A stretch of DNA of 64,000 bases from Chromobotia macracanthus (GCA_036877525.1 JAZGTH010000049.1:1199501-1263500), one strand, 5' to 3'. Numbered from the stretch's first letter, positions 46,621 to 60,543 are shown. The notes: a model not told the origin generated them from the letters alone. A program made the numbers and translations.

Positions 46621-49600
46621 GACAGGTAGTGTGGTGACATACCAGCGTTTGACTTCATTAACATGTAGCTTAGCAGGTACATCCCAGACTTGATTGACTA
46701 CCTCACAAAAATAGATTACTTTGATTAAATGCAAAATTAAACCACTTGCTAAAATATTACTATACTATTACTTGAATTGAACAAAATAAAATCTTGACAA
46801 TCTGATATGATACAATAATATTGATTGATACAAATTGCAGATACATGATCCAAGAACCCACATACAATACAATGTACAATAACCCCTTATTGGTCAGGCA
46901 GTTTTTTTGTCATCAGAACAATTAAAATAATGACAAAAATATGATCTAAAACAATAAACAAACATCTGAACTTTCCCCCTTTTTGTGCCCAAAATTCACA
47001 CTGGGAGATTATAGGGGTATTTACACAAATCACACATAAGATGACATTATCTTATTGATTTATTAAAAATAACACTTACTTAAAACTGTGATGTACTCTT
47101 CTATATGGACTAATGTTTTGATGCTTTTTTGTTTTGCGTTAGTATTTCAGTACATCATTCTGTTTCTTTTCGACCGGCTAGACAAGTAGGTTCTCCGTAG
47201 TCACTGGGATGTCAAATCTTTTCATGCATTTACCCACGTTTACCTCATATAATATAACATTTATTATATTATATTTATTATATTATACATTATATATGGG
47301 GTTCCAAATTCCATATATATATATATATTAAAAAAACAGGGAATGTTCTGTAAACCAGTTTAAAAACAGCCATTACTTGAGGAAGGAGAAGTCTGGGTAC
47401 CTGAAATGATTAGAAGAATACTCCCTCTCTCTTTTGAAAAGAGAGTAAGTGAAAATGTGTGAATGTGTGTACAGTGAGATGATTGTTAATCTTAAAGCCA
47501 AAATTAAAAATTCAAACACTCCTCAAAAAAGCCATATGTGACTGGATTCATGTGTATGACAAGAGCTTAAGAGCTCAGCACCGAATCTCTTTTGCCCCTT
47601 TATCACAGACAAAGTGTTTAATACCCAAATCATCACCTGTAACCACCTGTGCAATAGCAACTTAAATACTAAGTGTTTGACTTACCCTAACTAACCCTAA
47701 TTAACAACGAGCCCAATTATTGTAGGATATTACATGTATATCTTTTTTCAAATTGCTAGAAATTTGAATAAATATCTCTTTTAAACCACATTCTGCTTGT
47801 CAACTGTGGCAGGCCAACAGCACTGATTTTTGTAAGACACAACCTATAATAAGTAACATCAAACCAGGTGTGTTTGTGCTGAAAGAATTACAATAACTAA
47901 ATACAGTTAAAATCTATAACTTTTTGCATGTTACTTTACAAACTCAAATTATAAATTATTATTATAAAGTATTATGAATAGGCACAAGGTAAGGAGATTG
48001 TGTTAAACATTGATCTGGTATGTACTTGCTCAATAACTGATTTTTGTTTATTTTTAATCAGAAAGTTAATGATTGCAGCTTTAATTTAAAAATATGTATG
48101 TCACAACACTACCCAAGCGCAGGCAGAGCCATGATAAACTGAACTGTGAAAGCTTTCACCAGGACTTAGGGACAAGGTTATAATATGTTTTCTCAGACCT
48201 GTCTGTGCTACATCTGTGATTTTAGTGAGCACCTACAACATGTCAAACATTAACCACTGAGAAAACACCTCCACAAGTGATCAAAATGAATCATTTAATC
48301 AGCTCATTTATATTTTGTATTTTCAGTAAGATAAACAAAACAGATCATAAACAAAACATACCAAAAGTATCACAAAACATACTGATTGTTTTTTTCATTT
48401 TAAGTACCCTGCAGATTCTGCATGTGCATTTATAAAAACACTGCACATATATTTGATTTTGTAGGTAAGTCAGAATGCAGGACTGGAACTATTTAAGAAT
48501 AAACATTCTGCAAATAGTGTGCCTTTTTTAACCTTAACATACATTTCTGAGACTGACCAGCACATTCACCTCCTCAGCCTAAATAACCAGTTTACACAAA
48601 TGTTCCTTATATTTCATCACGCTACGTAATACCTTCTCCAACCTTTTCTTATGTCCCATAATTAAATACAGCACAGAAACATGAAAGAAGGTTATTCCTG
48701 TTTCTAAAAGCTGTGTACAAAATCAATATGATGTAGGGGATGGACAGGCCTAGCTATCGCACAGGGATTCTTTCACAAGGGCTATATCATAAAGTCTTTA
48801 TATATTGATTTAAAACATCCAGCATAAAAATGCCTTAAATTAAAAAGATTTCTGGAGTTCTGTTCCTAAAACTAAACTTTCATACTATATGTTAATGAAC
48901 TACATAAAACATGCTGGGATACATAAAGGCTTTAAACGGTATTTTATCAGGGCAGGTTTTCATATGTTTTAAAGGATTAGATTTTATGCAAGGTATTATG
49001 ATTGTACATATGTAACCCCCTTGATTAATGAATTGTACTGTTTACATACCTGTTTAACTGTTTACACATTGTAGAAAAGTCTATAATTAGTTAATGACAG
49101 GTTGCCATTGGTCACCTTCAGGCTGAAAGAGAACAGACGTCAGGTCAAGTTGGGTTCGCACTATAACTTCTGGCCCTTCACTGGGGCAAGGCCAAGTGCC
49201 TTGGTTTCCCTTGGGCCAAAGAAGGCCAGTTCAGGAATAAGGCATGTACAAAGCAGAGGATCTAGAAAATGGATGGGTGGCATGACAACTATGAGAGATG
49301 GTAACTGAAGCGAGTATCTATAGCATAGTTCTTGCTAATTTAAGGTCTGACATACAACACAAACACTGGGATGCAGTCTTTTATATTGATTTAGAAAGAT
49401 CATAAAGACTGTTGTGATTTTGGAGACTGTTCGCCGGATTGCATGGATGGTAAACAAATTTAGTTAGATGGTAAAATATATATTTCTTGAATTTCACACA
49501 AACTTACAGCAAGTGATGCAAAGATTAATTTACTAACCTTGATAAACAATACAGATTATATTATGATATCAAGTATTAATGCATCAGATTAGTTTATTGA

Positions 49601-52600
49601 AGTCACCAACATATTCAAAATACATAAACCACAAGCTGTGCACAAGAACACACTAAGAAGTTCATTGAATTATTGGTCTAGCCTGAATTTAGCCTGGTTC
49701 CGTTTATCTGTAAAATATGACTGTAATCCAGTACCCAGTTTTGTTGACGTGATCTTTGATATACTTCACCATGTAAAATGCTTCGCTATCATGTGACCAC
49801 CCTAAAGGCACAATCTGGCCTGATCTAAATTTATGTTTAGCCACAGGAGTGCTAGAAAGAGTCATTTGTTGGTGGAGTCATTTGTTGCTAGTAAGACTTG
49901 TCTGGTAAGAGTAATTTGTTGGTGATCAGGCTACACTGGTACACAGGCTACACGTGTTTTTTGAAAAATGTATTAGTTTAAACAGGAATTCATTTACACA
50001 GGTTAAACTATTGTCTATGATTTTTTGTACACACTGAGGGGAGTGTCGCAGTGGTTTTAGTCGCGAAAGTGATGTCAGTGCATAGCCTCTATTGGGACAT
50101 GTAGTCAGAAAAGATTTGAGTGTTTTTCAATACATATGTAAGAATGCAGCTCTTTTTTATCATGGTAAGGTTAGACATTGTTTCAAAGCAGCATCACATA
50201 TAATGAACTAAAAAACACAGAAAACAGTATAACACATAGGGGATAGGGATAATAAGATTGTAAGACTGTTCCAGAGTAAAAGCACCGGCACCACCTGCAC
50301 GGGATTTTGTAATTACCAGCTGGTAAAATTAAAAAATATGGTGAATATTGTGAAACTTATTTCATTATACAAGGCATAAAGTAAAGATACTTGCAGTATC
50401 AGAATAGAGTTATAGAGAGTAAGAACAGAGTTCTAAATACCAACATCAGAACAGGATGTCAATAAATCAGGTCACTGGGTGTGTGCTGGTAGGTAAAACT
50501 GTAGGTGGAATCTTGATCTAGGTCCAGGAAATAAATATTCATCTCATTTCTTTCATACCACACAGAACACCCAAAACATTCTTTCTCAAAGCAGTAAAAG
50601 CACATTGCATAGCAGAAAAAGGTATCTGTTCCAACAATGTCATTACATATTTGAAATTTATGATTCTGGATTATACATCTCATTATACATGGGCGTTTAC
50701 ATTTGACAGCAGATGTGAAAAATCTCTTTTACACCTTTGAAAGTTTCCAAAAACTGGTCATTCACTATAATAAATATAATAAATGATTTACATTTTGCTT
50801 GCAAAAAATGTAAACATTTAATCAGAATATAAAGCTATATTATATTGCAATTGGCTAAGATGCACTGCTAACTACTTGTGCTAACCATCAGAATGCTGAG
50901 CCTCTCATGTGGAACCCTCTGGAGAACCTCTAGGTTCTTAACATTTGTATAGAGCCTCACATGTTCATAACACATATGTTTTAAAGCAATTTTACAGAAA
51001 AACCTCTCCTCCATGTCAGCTGTTCAGTGAAGACTATAAGTGATTCAGTATGTTAATAAGGCAATGTTTAAACCGTAAGAATGATTATTTACAATATAAA
51101 TCTGTCTAGACTAGAAGGGCAATGTGACGCACATTTAGGTGATGGACATTATGGTTCAACGTGTCACATTGCACAGGGCCTATGTTGTCCTTCCAACTAA
51201 AATGATTTTATTTGAAAATATCATACATGTCTGGGATTTTTTCATTCTAGAGTGAACATTCAACCTGTTCCTGTCAAGTATTCACAGAAAAAGCATTTTT
51301 AGACTGAACAGAGTTTGGACGAGCGTTCCACCAGCAAGTAATTCTGAAGCTGAGCGGGAGAGTGATTTTGTGCCCTTCTGTGAGATAAATATGACCGCAG
51401 GGTGCTGAAAGGTATGGAATGACATAAAAGTGATGTGTGCAGTGACTGATAACCAATTAGGAAAGGAGTTTCCCTTAACAGGACACCCCCTCTTGTCTAA
51501 GATGCTTACGAAGGTTATTAAAGCCCTGAAGCACATACATAAATTTGAATGTTAGGTGCTTGTCATTGCGTGCGTGGGATGTGACGTCACAGCAAAGGGT
51601 TCATACGCTTTATGGCTGTTGTTTTAAAATGAAAGTTGTTTTAGATCGAGAAAAATTCTGAAGACAACACCCATTCCTTAAAGCTTTTGACGTTTGACAT
51701 TTTATATAACAAAAGCTTTCAGAGTGATGAATGCACATCAAAATGCTGTTCTTGTAAGTCACTGAACTGTTTGTAAAACAAACATTTTGTTTCTTTTTAC
51801 AAAAGTGTATAATGACACTTGAAAGCACTTAGTGAGCTGTTGGCTATAAGTATCTACACTATACTTGTAAGTGACAATTCTCCTGAAGCAAAATGTTTAG
51901 TGAGGTTTATACACGTAAGAACAGCCCCCAACCCATTTTAACTAATATTTTCTCCAATGTTGCCATTAAATTTACAGATTATCATTATTCTCCTCTCAGT
52001 AATATTCTAATAGTTACTCATATATCAGGGGCACATAATAGTCTTTATTGAACTGTAGCTTTTAGAATTTTTCTGAGGAATAATTTTAACAACAGGAAAT
52101 TTATATAAATGGCTACTCACAAAACATTACTGAAGAATTTATTGACAATGATAATTATTCATGCAAGTCAATCCATAAATTTCCCAAAAAATAGCAATAC
52201 CTCAATGAAAAATTTCTAGTTCAATTGGTGATTCATTTAATGTATTAAATCATATTAGACGCAATAATGCAAACACACACCCTGTTCCATAATTAGATAT
52301 ATACTATACTGTACATATATATTATATGTGTTTATAGTATAATGTGCACGTGGACGGGACATGAGCAGTACATGCACAGAGAATGTTTGGGTATATGTGT
52401 GTGGGTGTGTGTTTGTGGGAGCTGTGCCTTTATTTCTCTGAGGTTTGGCATGCTAAAAACAACAGCTGTCATTAACTTGAAGACTGCATCACATTAAACT
52501 GAAAAATGCCAACAAACACAGGCATTCTAATAGAAATATTAATAGATTGCTGGTGTTTGTCGGATCAGTGTGAATCAGTAAAAGTCCCAAGCCCAATTCC

Positions 52601-53975
52601 TCCAAATTAACAAAACATAAAAAAATGTCTTCATACAGTGAAGGCCCTGACTCATACCCCAGAGTTACTATCCATAAAACAATCCTGTGTATGTGTGTGT
52701 GTGTATCGTGTGAGCACTGTGTCATGTGACATATATACCAAATACACATTCTCAAACTCATGTTTTTTTTTCAGTTTTACCATAAATTGTTCTTGCTGAT
52801 AATTGTTAACAAAAGAACAGAATCGTCACTATTTGACGTTTTGACCCCCCCTCATGTTATGATCATCCAGTTATCTTTGTAGCTCATCGTGTCCTGTGTG
52901 ACCTTTAAGATAAAAAGAGAATGTTGATTTCTGACCTCTTTGTTCATTGATTTTTTTCTTTCAGTAAATGTGACGGGTTGATCTTTACAGTAACTTCATT
53001 AAGAACACAATCAAACCGAAACTGGTTTTCTGTAAGTATGTTACAGCTGTTTGGAAACTCTCATGCATTGTCTTTAAAGCTGAAAGCATGACAATAGAAC
53101 TGACAACAACTTAATTATTCAAGTACATACGTGGAGAACCGACAGGCAGAAGGCAGAGGGGAATAACCTGCAGGTGTGACACAATTGATTTGCCATTATA
53201 AAAGAGCTGCTTTTATAGAAATATATCATAATGAAAACATTTACATTTATATAAATGTAATCTTTTACTGCTTCCATGCAATCCTCCATGATGGTTATAA
53301 TTATAGTGTGGCAGATTACATTTTGCATTCAAATGGGTTTCAATCAATAATGAAAAAACTGGTGTGATTTAATTGGCTTGTGCACTTAAAATTATTTTCA
53401 ACATATGAGTTACATTTTAATATCAACTGGTCACACTGGTACTACAAACACAAAAGTTCAATCACAGGAACTCTTGGCTTTGATTCTGTTTCTGATGTCA
53501 CTCTGTAATTTACTGGGATTATCCATTGTGACAAACATTTATTAAACAGTTGCGTTCATCTGGATCTTCTATAAGTAGTAATGATCAATTATCATAATCA
53601 TCATTAGGGAAGTCTATCCCAGTGGGTCTGTGACGCCCTCTAGTGGAAGCCCACTGCTGTTTGTAGTCACCAAACGTCTGAGGTCGTCCTGGGGTAGCGT
53701 GTAGAGCGATGACGTATGAAATCCAGTACATAGTGGATGTAGACAAGAAAAAATTAGCTGCATTGTGTCAGTAAAGAAACTGGCTTAAAAACATAAACGT
53801 GATAATGTATGAGTGAAGATGTAATATGCATGAGGCTTGTGTGAGGTTTTAAGGTATAACACACATTAGCTCAATATGAAAACACTAGAAATGAAGTGGA
53901 TAGAAAACCAAGTGTGAACTGCAGTCTATGGCAGTATAATGTGTTACACATGAAGTCTCTCTGCAAATGCTGTGA
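46621..53975. other. Intergenic DNA, no gene seen
   Basis: AT-rich sequence with simple TA/TTATA runs at about 47265-47330 and a short TG tract near 52690. All open frames are under 95 codons, without domain resemblance, signal peptide or splice-linked partners that I could find. Confidence 0.5.
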
Positions 53976-53979
53976 GTAC

Positions 53980-54496
53980 GTTAGTATACATTTAGTTAGT
54001 ATACATTTAGTATACATTTAGTTAGTATACATTTAGTATACATTTAGTTAGTATACATTTAGTATACATTTAGTTAGTATACATTTAGTTAGTATACATT
54101 TAGTTAGAATACATTTAGTATACATTTAGTTAGTATACATTTAGTATACATTTAGTTAGTATACATTTAGTATACATTTAGTTAGTATACATTTAGTATA
54201 CATTTAGTTAGTATACATTTAGTATACATTTAGTTAGTATACATTTAGTATACATTTAGTTAGTATACATTTAGTATACATTTAGTTAGTATACATTTAG
54301 TTAGAATACATTTAGTTAGTATACATTTAGTTAGAATACATTTAGTTAGAATACATTTAGTTAGAATACATTTAGTTAGAATACATTTAGTTAGAATACA
54401 TTTAGTTAGAATACATTTAGTATACATTTAGTTAGTATACATTTAGTTAGTATACATTTAGTTAGTATACATTTAGTATACATTTAGTTAGTATAC
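53980..54496 (+). repeat. ATACATTTAGTTAGT minisatellite, left part
   Basis: Tandem copies of ATACATTTAGTTAGT (15 bp) mixed with ATACATTTAGT (11 bp) and a GTTAGA variant. It continues at 60847-60988 on the other side of the gypsy element, so the array was split by the insertion. Confidence 0.95.
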
Positions 54497-54864
54497 TGTA
54501 AGGGGGCTGAGGCAGAAACTGAAGCAGGATCCAGTTGCGGATGTTTATTGGGGTTATCCATAATCAAAGTCGAAAGTACAGGCAAAGGGTCGTAATAAAC
54601 ATAGACAGTCCAATCCAGGTGTCAAACAAAGGGGCTAGGCAAAAATCAGAAAACGAGAACCAAACAATAGGTAAATCACAGGTAAGCAGGCAGTAAAAGA
54701 GAATGCTTAGTAGTCAGGTGTTAAGCTGGCAATACTTCGCAACATGGCCATGTGGCAGCAAGGTTTATATAGATGCCAAACAGGAAGTAAGTTCAGAGTT
54801 CAGCAGAGGGAGCATGAGCAGTCAGTATTCCGGTGAGGGCTCCCTCTGCTGGCGTGATGTTACA
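54497..54864 (-). repeat. 3' LTR of the gypsy element
   Basis: Same 368 bases as the 5' LTR. It supplies the stop codon of the chromodomain frame: TAA is made by bases 3-5 of the LTR (54860-54862). TATAC precedes it at 54492-54496. Confidence 0.93.
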
Positions 54865-55081
54865 GAACCCCCTCTAGGAGCACCTCCAGGTGCTCTACGT
54901 GGCGTCCCCGTGGACGTGGTGCTGGACGGTCAGGTCTGGCTCGATGAAACTCCTCCGTGAGTGAGGGATCCAGAATGTCCACTGCCGCTACCCACAATCT
55001 CTCCTCTGGGCCGTATCCCTCCCAATCCACCAGGTATTGTAACTGACCCCCTCTTCGCCGTGAGTCAAGCAAGACGTTCAC
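54860..55081 (-). other. gypsy integrase chromodomain
   Basis: LQYLVDWEGYGPEERLWV is the chromodomain core (aromatic cage and WEGY motif) that guides integration of chromoviruses to marked chromatin. It is followed by an Arg/Pro-rich tail and a stop codon formed by the LTR. The frame differs from that of the integrase upstream. Confidence 0.85.
54867..54874 (-). other. Polypurine tract
   Basis: Sense AGAGGGGG directly before the 3' LTR, the expected site for plus-strand priming. Here it lies inside the chromodomain frame. Confidence 0.65.
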
Positions 55082-56118
55082 CTTGTAGGCGGCGTTCCGC
55101 CAATGTCCAGCGGTGGCGGTGGCTCCTGCAATATGGCCTCGGGGTCAGCGTCCCGGTGGAAAGGTTTGAGGAGTGACACATGGAAAGAAGGAGAGATGCG
55201 GTAGTAAGCAGGAAGCTCTAATTGGTAAGTGACCTCATTAATCTGTCTTATGATTTTAAATGGGCCAACATACCTGGGAGAGAGCTTCCTGCTCGGCAGA
55301 CGTAGCTTGAGATCCCTCGTGGAGAGCCAGACCCTTTGTCCAGGTTGGTATGGAGGGTGTGGGCGACGGTGACGGTTAGCGTTAATCTCCTGCCTCCTCA
55401 CAGCGCGTTGAAGCCGTACATGGGCACTGTCCCACACCCTTTCACTGTTACGAATCCAGTCGTTAACAGCAGGCACAGACGATGGTTCTCCTGACCACGG
55501 GAACAGGGGAGGCTGGTAACCCAGCACACATTGAAATGGTGTGAGTCCTGTAGAGGAGTGCGTGAGTGAGTTCTGGGCATACTCGGTCCAAGGGAGAAAT
55601 TCAGCCCAGCGATGTTGTTCGCGGCTGCAGTAAGTCCGCAGGTACCTGCCGATCTCTTGGTTCAGCCTCTCCACCTGACCGTTTGACTGCGGATGATAGC
55701 CAGAGGTTAAACTCACATTGATATCTAACAAGTTACAAAAGGATTTCCAAACCTGAGAGGTGAACTGAGTTCCTCGATCTGATACAATGTCTTCAGGTAG
55801 ACCATAGTTTCGAAAGACATGGTGGAACATGGCTTGAGCAGTCTCCATGGCAGTAGGTAATCCTTTTAATGGAACCAGACGACAGGCTTTGGAGAAGCGG
55901 TCGGCGATGACCAGGATTGTGGTGTAACCATCAGACAGGGGTAAGTCAGTGATGAAGTCGATGGAGAGGTGAGACCAAGGTCGTTGGGGAATCGGGAGAG
56001 GCTGTAGAAGTCCCGTCGGCAGGTCCCTGGGAGTCTTGGACTGGGCACAGATGGAGCAAGACTTGACATAATTGGCCACATCTTTGGTCATTGAAGGCCA
56101 CCAGAAGGAATTCTGCAC
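55078..56118 (-). pseudogene. gypsy integrase
   Basis: 346-residue open frame. C-x2-C of the zinc-binding region (CSICAQSK), core IDFITDLP, SDRGTQFTS and the Glu in SNGQVERLNQE give a complete D,D-35-E set. YVGPFKIIRQ is the GPY/F module. The frame changes at about 55080, just before the chromodomain. The start is set by a frame change near 56118 and not by a true initiation codon. Confidence 0.88.
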
Positions 56119-57252
56119 AAGTTTAAGGGTTCGTGAAATGCCGGGATGTCCCGTGCTGAGTGATGTGTGGACCCACTGGATGACCTGTGACGTAGTGTCT
56201 GGGGAACATATTGTTTGGAAGGGGGGCAGTTCGTTGGTGATGGTTCTGTGGGGACGGCCTGGTGAATTTCCTCCATTATGTCCCAGTTGACCGGAGCAAC
56301 AAACAAGGCTGGACTTAGGATGGGTTCAGGATTGTAGTTCTGTCGTGGGGGATCATGGCGCCTGGATAGTGCATCTGCCTTGCTATTCTTGGAGCCTGGA
56401 TGATAAGTGACTGTAAAATGGAATCGTGAAAAGAACAGAGACCATCTTGCCTGGCGTGAATTCAGACGTCGAGCAGACTTGACATACTCAAGGTTCTTAT
56501 GGTCCGTGATAACTTGAAAAGGATGAGCTGCCCCCTCGAGCCAATGTCTCCACTCTTCCATGGCAGCCTTCATTGACAGAAGCTCTTTGTTTCCCACATC
56601 ATAATTAAACTCAGCGGGGTTAGCTTCCGAGAGAAGGCGGCACACGGGAAAAGCTTGGGAGGTTGTCCGTGACGTTGAGAGAGCACGGCTCCAATCCCGC
56701 AGTCAGAAGCATCGACCTCCACAATGAAGGGGAGTTCTGGATCTGGATGTTTAAGGATGGGGGCCGTCGTGAAGCTGGTCTTGAGCTTTTGGAAGGCTGC
56801 ATTGGCGGAGCGTTCCATGACAACCTCTTGGGTTTTCCCTTGAGTAATGAGGTGAGAGGTGCAGCAATAGAACTGTAGTTCCTAATGAAGCGTCGATAGA
56901 AGTTAGCAAAGCCCAGGAACCTCTGCAATTCTTTCAACGTGGAGGGCTGCGGCCACTCAGTGACGGCGGTTACCTTAGAAGCATCCATTTCAACGCCCTG
57001 GTGGCTGATGTTGTACCCCAGGAATGTTGTCTGCTTCACATGAAACTCACATTTTTCAGTCTTGACATAGAGTTGGTGATTAAGAAGCTTGGAAAGAACA
57101 CTCTTGACGTGAGTGACATGATCCTCTTCATTCAAGGAATAGATTAGGATGTCGTCAAGATATGCGATGACATACTTGTGGAGGACATCTTTGAAGACTT
57201 CATTTATGAAGGATTGGAAGACGGCTGGGGCATTGGCAAGGCCAAAGGGCAT
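56088..57252 (-). pseudogene. gypsy pol: C-terminal RT and RNase H, several frames
   Basis: Resumes exactly at MPFGLANAPAVF (57252), with the catalytic VIAYLDDILIYS near 57160. It then changes frame near 56830, 56640 and 56225. The RNase H part contains VEVDASDCGIGAVL, YDVGNKELLS and ITDHKNLEY. The pieces together cover the expected domains, so the damage is by small indels rather than loss. Confidence 0.85.
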
Positions 57253-57255
57253 AAC

Positions 57256-58617
57256 AAGTCAAGTCAAGTCAAGTCAAGTTGAGCTTTATTGTCATTCCGC
57301 TATATGTGGGGACATACAGTGGAACGAAATGTCGTGCCTCACAGGACCACGGTGCTACATAAATACAGACATACAACAATGACGTGAAACAGTATAAATC
57401 TAAACACAAATGCTAACAGAATTGGATTATAAATATACTATATATAAATATATATAAAGTTGCCTATACATAAACTATTTAAATACAAACTATACAAATG
57501 TTCCACATAAATATAAGTCAAGCACTGTTCCTGGCTGGAGAACAGTACAAGATGATCTGTAGTGCATGGGCTTGTAAACATACATGAGTCTTTTTTGTGG
57601 GATTATGTACCCTCAGTTGTAAAAAGTGTCTAGTGCACATAGAGGAGAGTGTGTTACTACAGGTGGTCTGTGCGGCCTACTCACCTGTGTGTAGCACACT
57701 CAGAATTGCACAAGGGAGAAATAAAAAAAAAAAAATATATATATATATATTTAAGAGGTATGAGGTTTTTCAGAGGGGTGCCGTGCTTGAGTTCAGGGCT
57801 CTCACAGCCTGGGGGAAAAAGCTGTTGAGCAGTCTGGCAGTGCGGGCTCTGATGCTCGGTACCGTTTTCCTGACGGCAGGAGCTGGAAGAGACTGTGTGA
57901 GGGATGGGTGGGGTCCTTTACGATGCTGGTGGCTTTGTTGGAGCATCGTGAAAGGAAAATGTCCAGGATGGAAGGGAGAGGGGCACCGATGATCTTTGCA
58001 GCTGTGTTCACTGTCCGCTGGAGGGTCTTGCGGTCTGCGGCGCTGCAGTTCCCATACCAGACAGTGATGCAGCTGGTCAGCACACTCTCAATGGTTCCCC
58101 TGTAGAACATGGTGAGGATTGGTGGAGGGAGACTTGCTCTTTTCAGCCGGCGGAGAAAGTGTAGGCGCTGTTGTGCCTTTTTGGAGAGTGACGTGGTGTT
58201 GGTGGTCCAGGTGAGATCCTCTGTGATGTGCACCCCCAGGAATTTAGTGCTGCTGACTCTCTCCACAGTCGAGCTGTCGATGGTCAGTGGGGGGTGGTCA
58301 GTGGAGTTTCTCCTGAGGTCCATCACAACCTCCTTTGTCTTCTCCACATTGAGGGTCAGGTTGTTCGCGCCACACCATGCCGCTAGCTGTGCCACTTCCT
58401 CTCTGTAGTGCGTTTCATCGTTGTTGCTGATGAGACCTACCACCGTTGTGTCATCAGCGAACTTGATGATGTGGTTGGAGCTGAACTTGGCAGTGCAGTC
58501 GTGGGTCAGCAGTGTGAAGAGCAGCGGGCTGAGCACACAGCCTTGTGGAGCACCTGTGCTCAGTGTAGTAGTGCTCGAGGTGTTGTGGCCGACACGGACT
58601 GACTGGGGTCTTTCGGT
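57256..58617 (-). mobile_element. 5'-truncated CR1/L2-type LINE nested in the gypsy RT
   Basis: About 1,362 bp. It contains an RT frame from near 58617 with STGAPQGCVLSPLLF and FADDTTVV (the catalytic Asp pair, near 58455), followed by the C-terminal part typical of these elements up to a frame change near 57865. The 3' end has TTTATTGTCATTCCG-type sequence and a CAAGT five-fold tail (57255-57279). TAAC flanks it at 57252-57255 and 58618-58621, a short candidate target duplication. Confidence 0.85.
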
Positions 58618-59581
58618 TAACCAGGTATTCGTAGTGCCCCCTGGTGGTGAGAAAAGCTGTCTTCCACTCATCTCCGTCCCTGATGCGTATCAGGTTATAA
58701 GCGTTTCTCAAGGCGAGTTTGGTAAATATTTTGGCCTTCCTGAGTTGTTCTAGGGCAGAAGGGACTAGAGGCAGTGGATACCTGAATTTAACAGTGACAT
58801 TATTGAGGCCTCTGTAGTCGATGCACGGACGCAGACCCCCATCCTTCTTCTCCACGAAGAAGAAGCCGGCTGCAGCGGGAGAAGTAGAAGGACGGATAAA
58901 GCCAGCTTCCAAAGCCTCCTTGATGTAGTCCTCCATAGCCTGTGCTTCTTGGCGTGACAGCGGGTAGACTTTGCTTTTGGGAGGACACATGTTGGGAAGA
59001 AGGTCTATAGCACAGTCCCAGTGCCGATGTGGTGGTAACTGTGTGGCTTTAACCTTGCTGAAAACCTCCAAAAGCTCGTTATAAACCTTGGGGATCTTTG
59101 GTTGAGTCAGGCTCGGAGGGCTCACCATGCTTGTGGACAGACATGGACTGGACTGCTTAAGGGTTAGACAGTGACTAAAACAGAATGGAGACCAGTGGGT
59201 CAGCTCACCCGTGCGCCAGGAGATTTGGGGATCATGGCAACTTAGCCATGGCATTCCTAAAATTATTTCATATTTGGGTGAGTCGATCAGATATAGAGAG
59301 ATGTTCTCTTCATGAAAAACCCCAATTTGCATTTTCAGTGATCGGGTCTGTTCCAGAACTCCTCCTTTGATGGGTTGGTTATTGACAGCCGTAATACTGA
59401 TAGGTGGAAAGCATGGAATGGTGGGTAGTTGATGTTTCCGGGCGATGTCCGAGTTGATGAGGTTGAGAGCGGCGCCGGAATCTACTAATGCTGTCAACAT
59501 AAAAGAACCACTTTCGGTAGAAATCTGTACGGGTAATGTGAAGACTTTAGATGGATTTTGTGAAAAGGTGTCCACATTCAC
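58618..59581 (-). pseudogene. gypsy pol: protease and N-terminal reverse transcriptase
   Basis: The protease active site LVDSGAALNLI is near 59495. RT begins around EDYIKEALEAGFIRPSTSPA and reaches GHYEYLV at 58621, where the LINE interrupts it. The active-site Asp region usually written KLDLRNAYN reads KLALRNAYN here (about 58700), so a catalytic Asp is replaced by Ala in this copy. Confidence 0.85.
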
Positions 59582-59620
59582 CCGGTCTTGTGCTGTGAGG
59601 GACCTCCGGGTCTTTTGAGG

Positions 59621-59662
59621 ACACTGTGACTTATGATGACCTGGTTCACCACAATAAAAGCA
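59621..59662 (-). other. gypsy CCHC zinc knuckle
   Basis: Sense frame CFYCGEPGHHKSQC, a CX2CX4HX4C nucleic-acid-binding knuckle of gag. It is in the same frame as the protease downstream but not in the gag frame upstream. Confidence 0.85.
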
Positions 59663-59715
59663 GAGGTTGTTGATGAACCTTTATCTACGCTCGTCCTCAG
59701 ACAGTCTGGTAGATC

Positions 59716-60543
59716 CTACTTGCATGGGCTCGGTAACACATGGTGCCTCAGGATTCCAAGTGCAGGTCGTGACATAAGGTGGGATGCATGCGCTTGCTTG
59801 GGTTTAGGTGAGTTCCTGAGCAAATTATCAATCTTAACAGTCATGTTAACAAAGTCATTGAAAGAAGATTCCTCACCTCGACATGCCATCTCCAACTGCA
59901 ATTGGGGACATAGGCTTTCCCGAAACACCCCTTTAAGTGCAGCATCATTCCATCCACTCTGAGCTGCAAGAGTCCTGAATTCGACTGCGTGCTCTGCTGC
60001 ACTATGTGAGCCTTGAGAAAGGTGTAAAAGACGAGACGAAACATCCCGACCCCCAGCAGGATATTCAAATACTTCTCGGAGTTGTTGCAAAAAATACTCA
60101 GGTGAAGATCTAAACTGTTCGTCCGTCTCCCAAACCACAGCAGCCCAATCAATAGCCTTGCCAGATAATAGTGACATGATAAAAGAGCATTGCTCAGAAC
60201 TAGCATGAGACTGATCCCCCAACGATTCCAAATAAGTGCGTACTTGTCGAATGAACCCTTTACACCGTTCTGCAGAACCATCAAACTTATCGGGAAGAGC
60301 AAGTCTTACCGTGCTCGACATGGTGGAAGGAGGAGAGCAAAGTCGCTGGAGCAGTAGTTCATTCGATGCCTGTAAGTTAACTAGCTGTTCGTGGTAGCTG
60401 CGTAATAGTTCTCCCTGGTAGACAAATGCAGCTTGCAGCTGTGAAACATCCGCTGGATTGAGGGTAGGCGAAGTATTCTGTAAGGGGGCTGAGGCAGAAA
60501 CTGAAGCAGGATCCAGTTGCGGATGTTTATTGGGGTTATCCAT
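59716..60543 (-). pseudogene. gypsy gag (capsid), frame broken
   Basis: The frame opens at an ATG inside the LTR (MDNPNKHPQ) and covers a capsid-like region with LPDKFDGSAERCKGFIRQ and SSEYFLQQLRE-like gag motifs. It leaves frame near 59755. The following segment in the next frame has an in-frame TAA at 59681-59683 before the zinc knuckle. It would package the element RNA; in this copy the protein is incomplete. Confidence 0.85.
60468..60477 (-). other. Primer-binding site, complementary to the element's own 5' end
   Basis: One base after the 5' LTR the sense strand reads AATACTTCGC. This is the exact complement of GCGAAGTATT at 60713-60722 within the LTR, placed where the transcript should begin. 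Self-priming of this kind is established for Tf1 and proposed for sushi elements. Confidence 0.6.

Noticed and set aside
47685..47705. CCCTAACTAACCCTAATTAAC as telomere-like repeat
   Set aside because: Only two or three imperfect words, not a (TTAGGG)n tract.
51274..51536. Overlapping 60- and 84-codon minus-strand frames as a short gene
   Set aside because: No start context, signal or conserved pattern that I could recognise; treated as chance.
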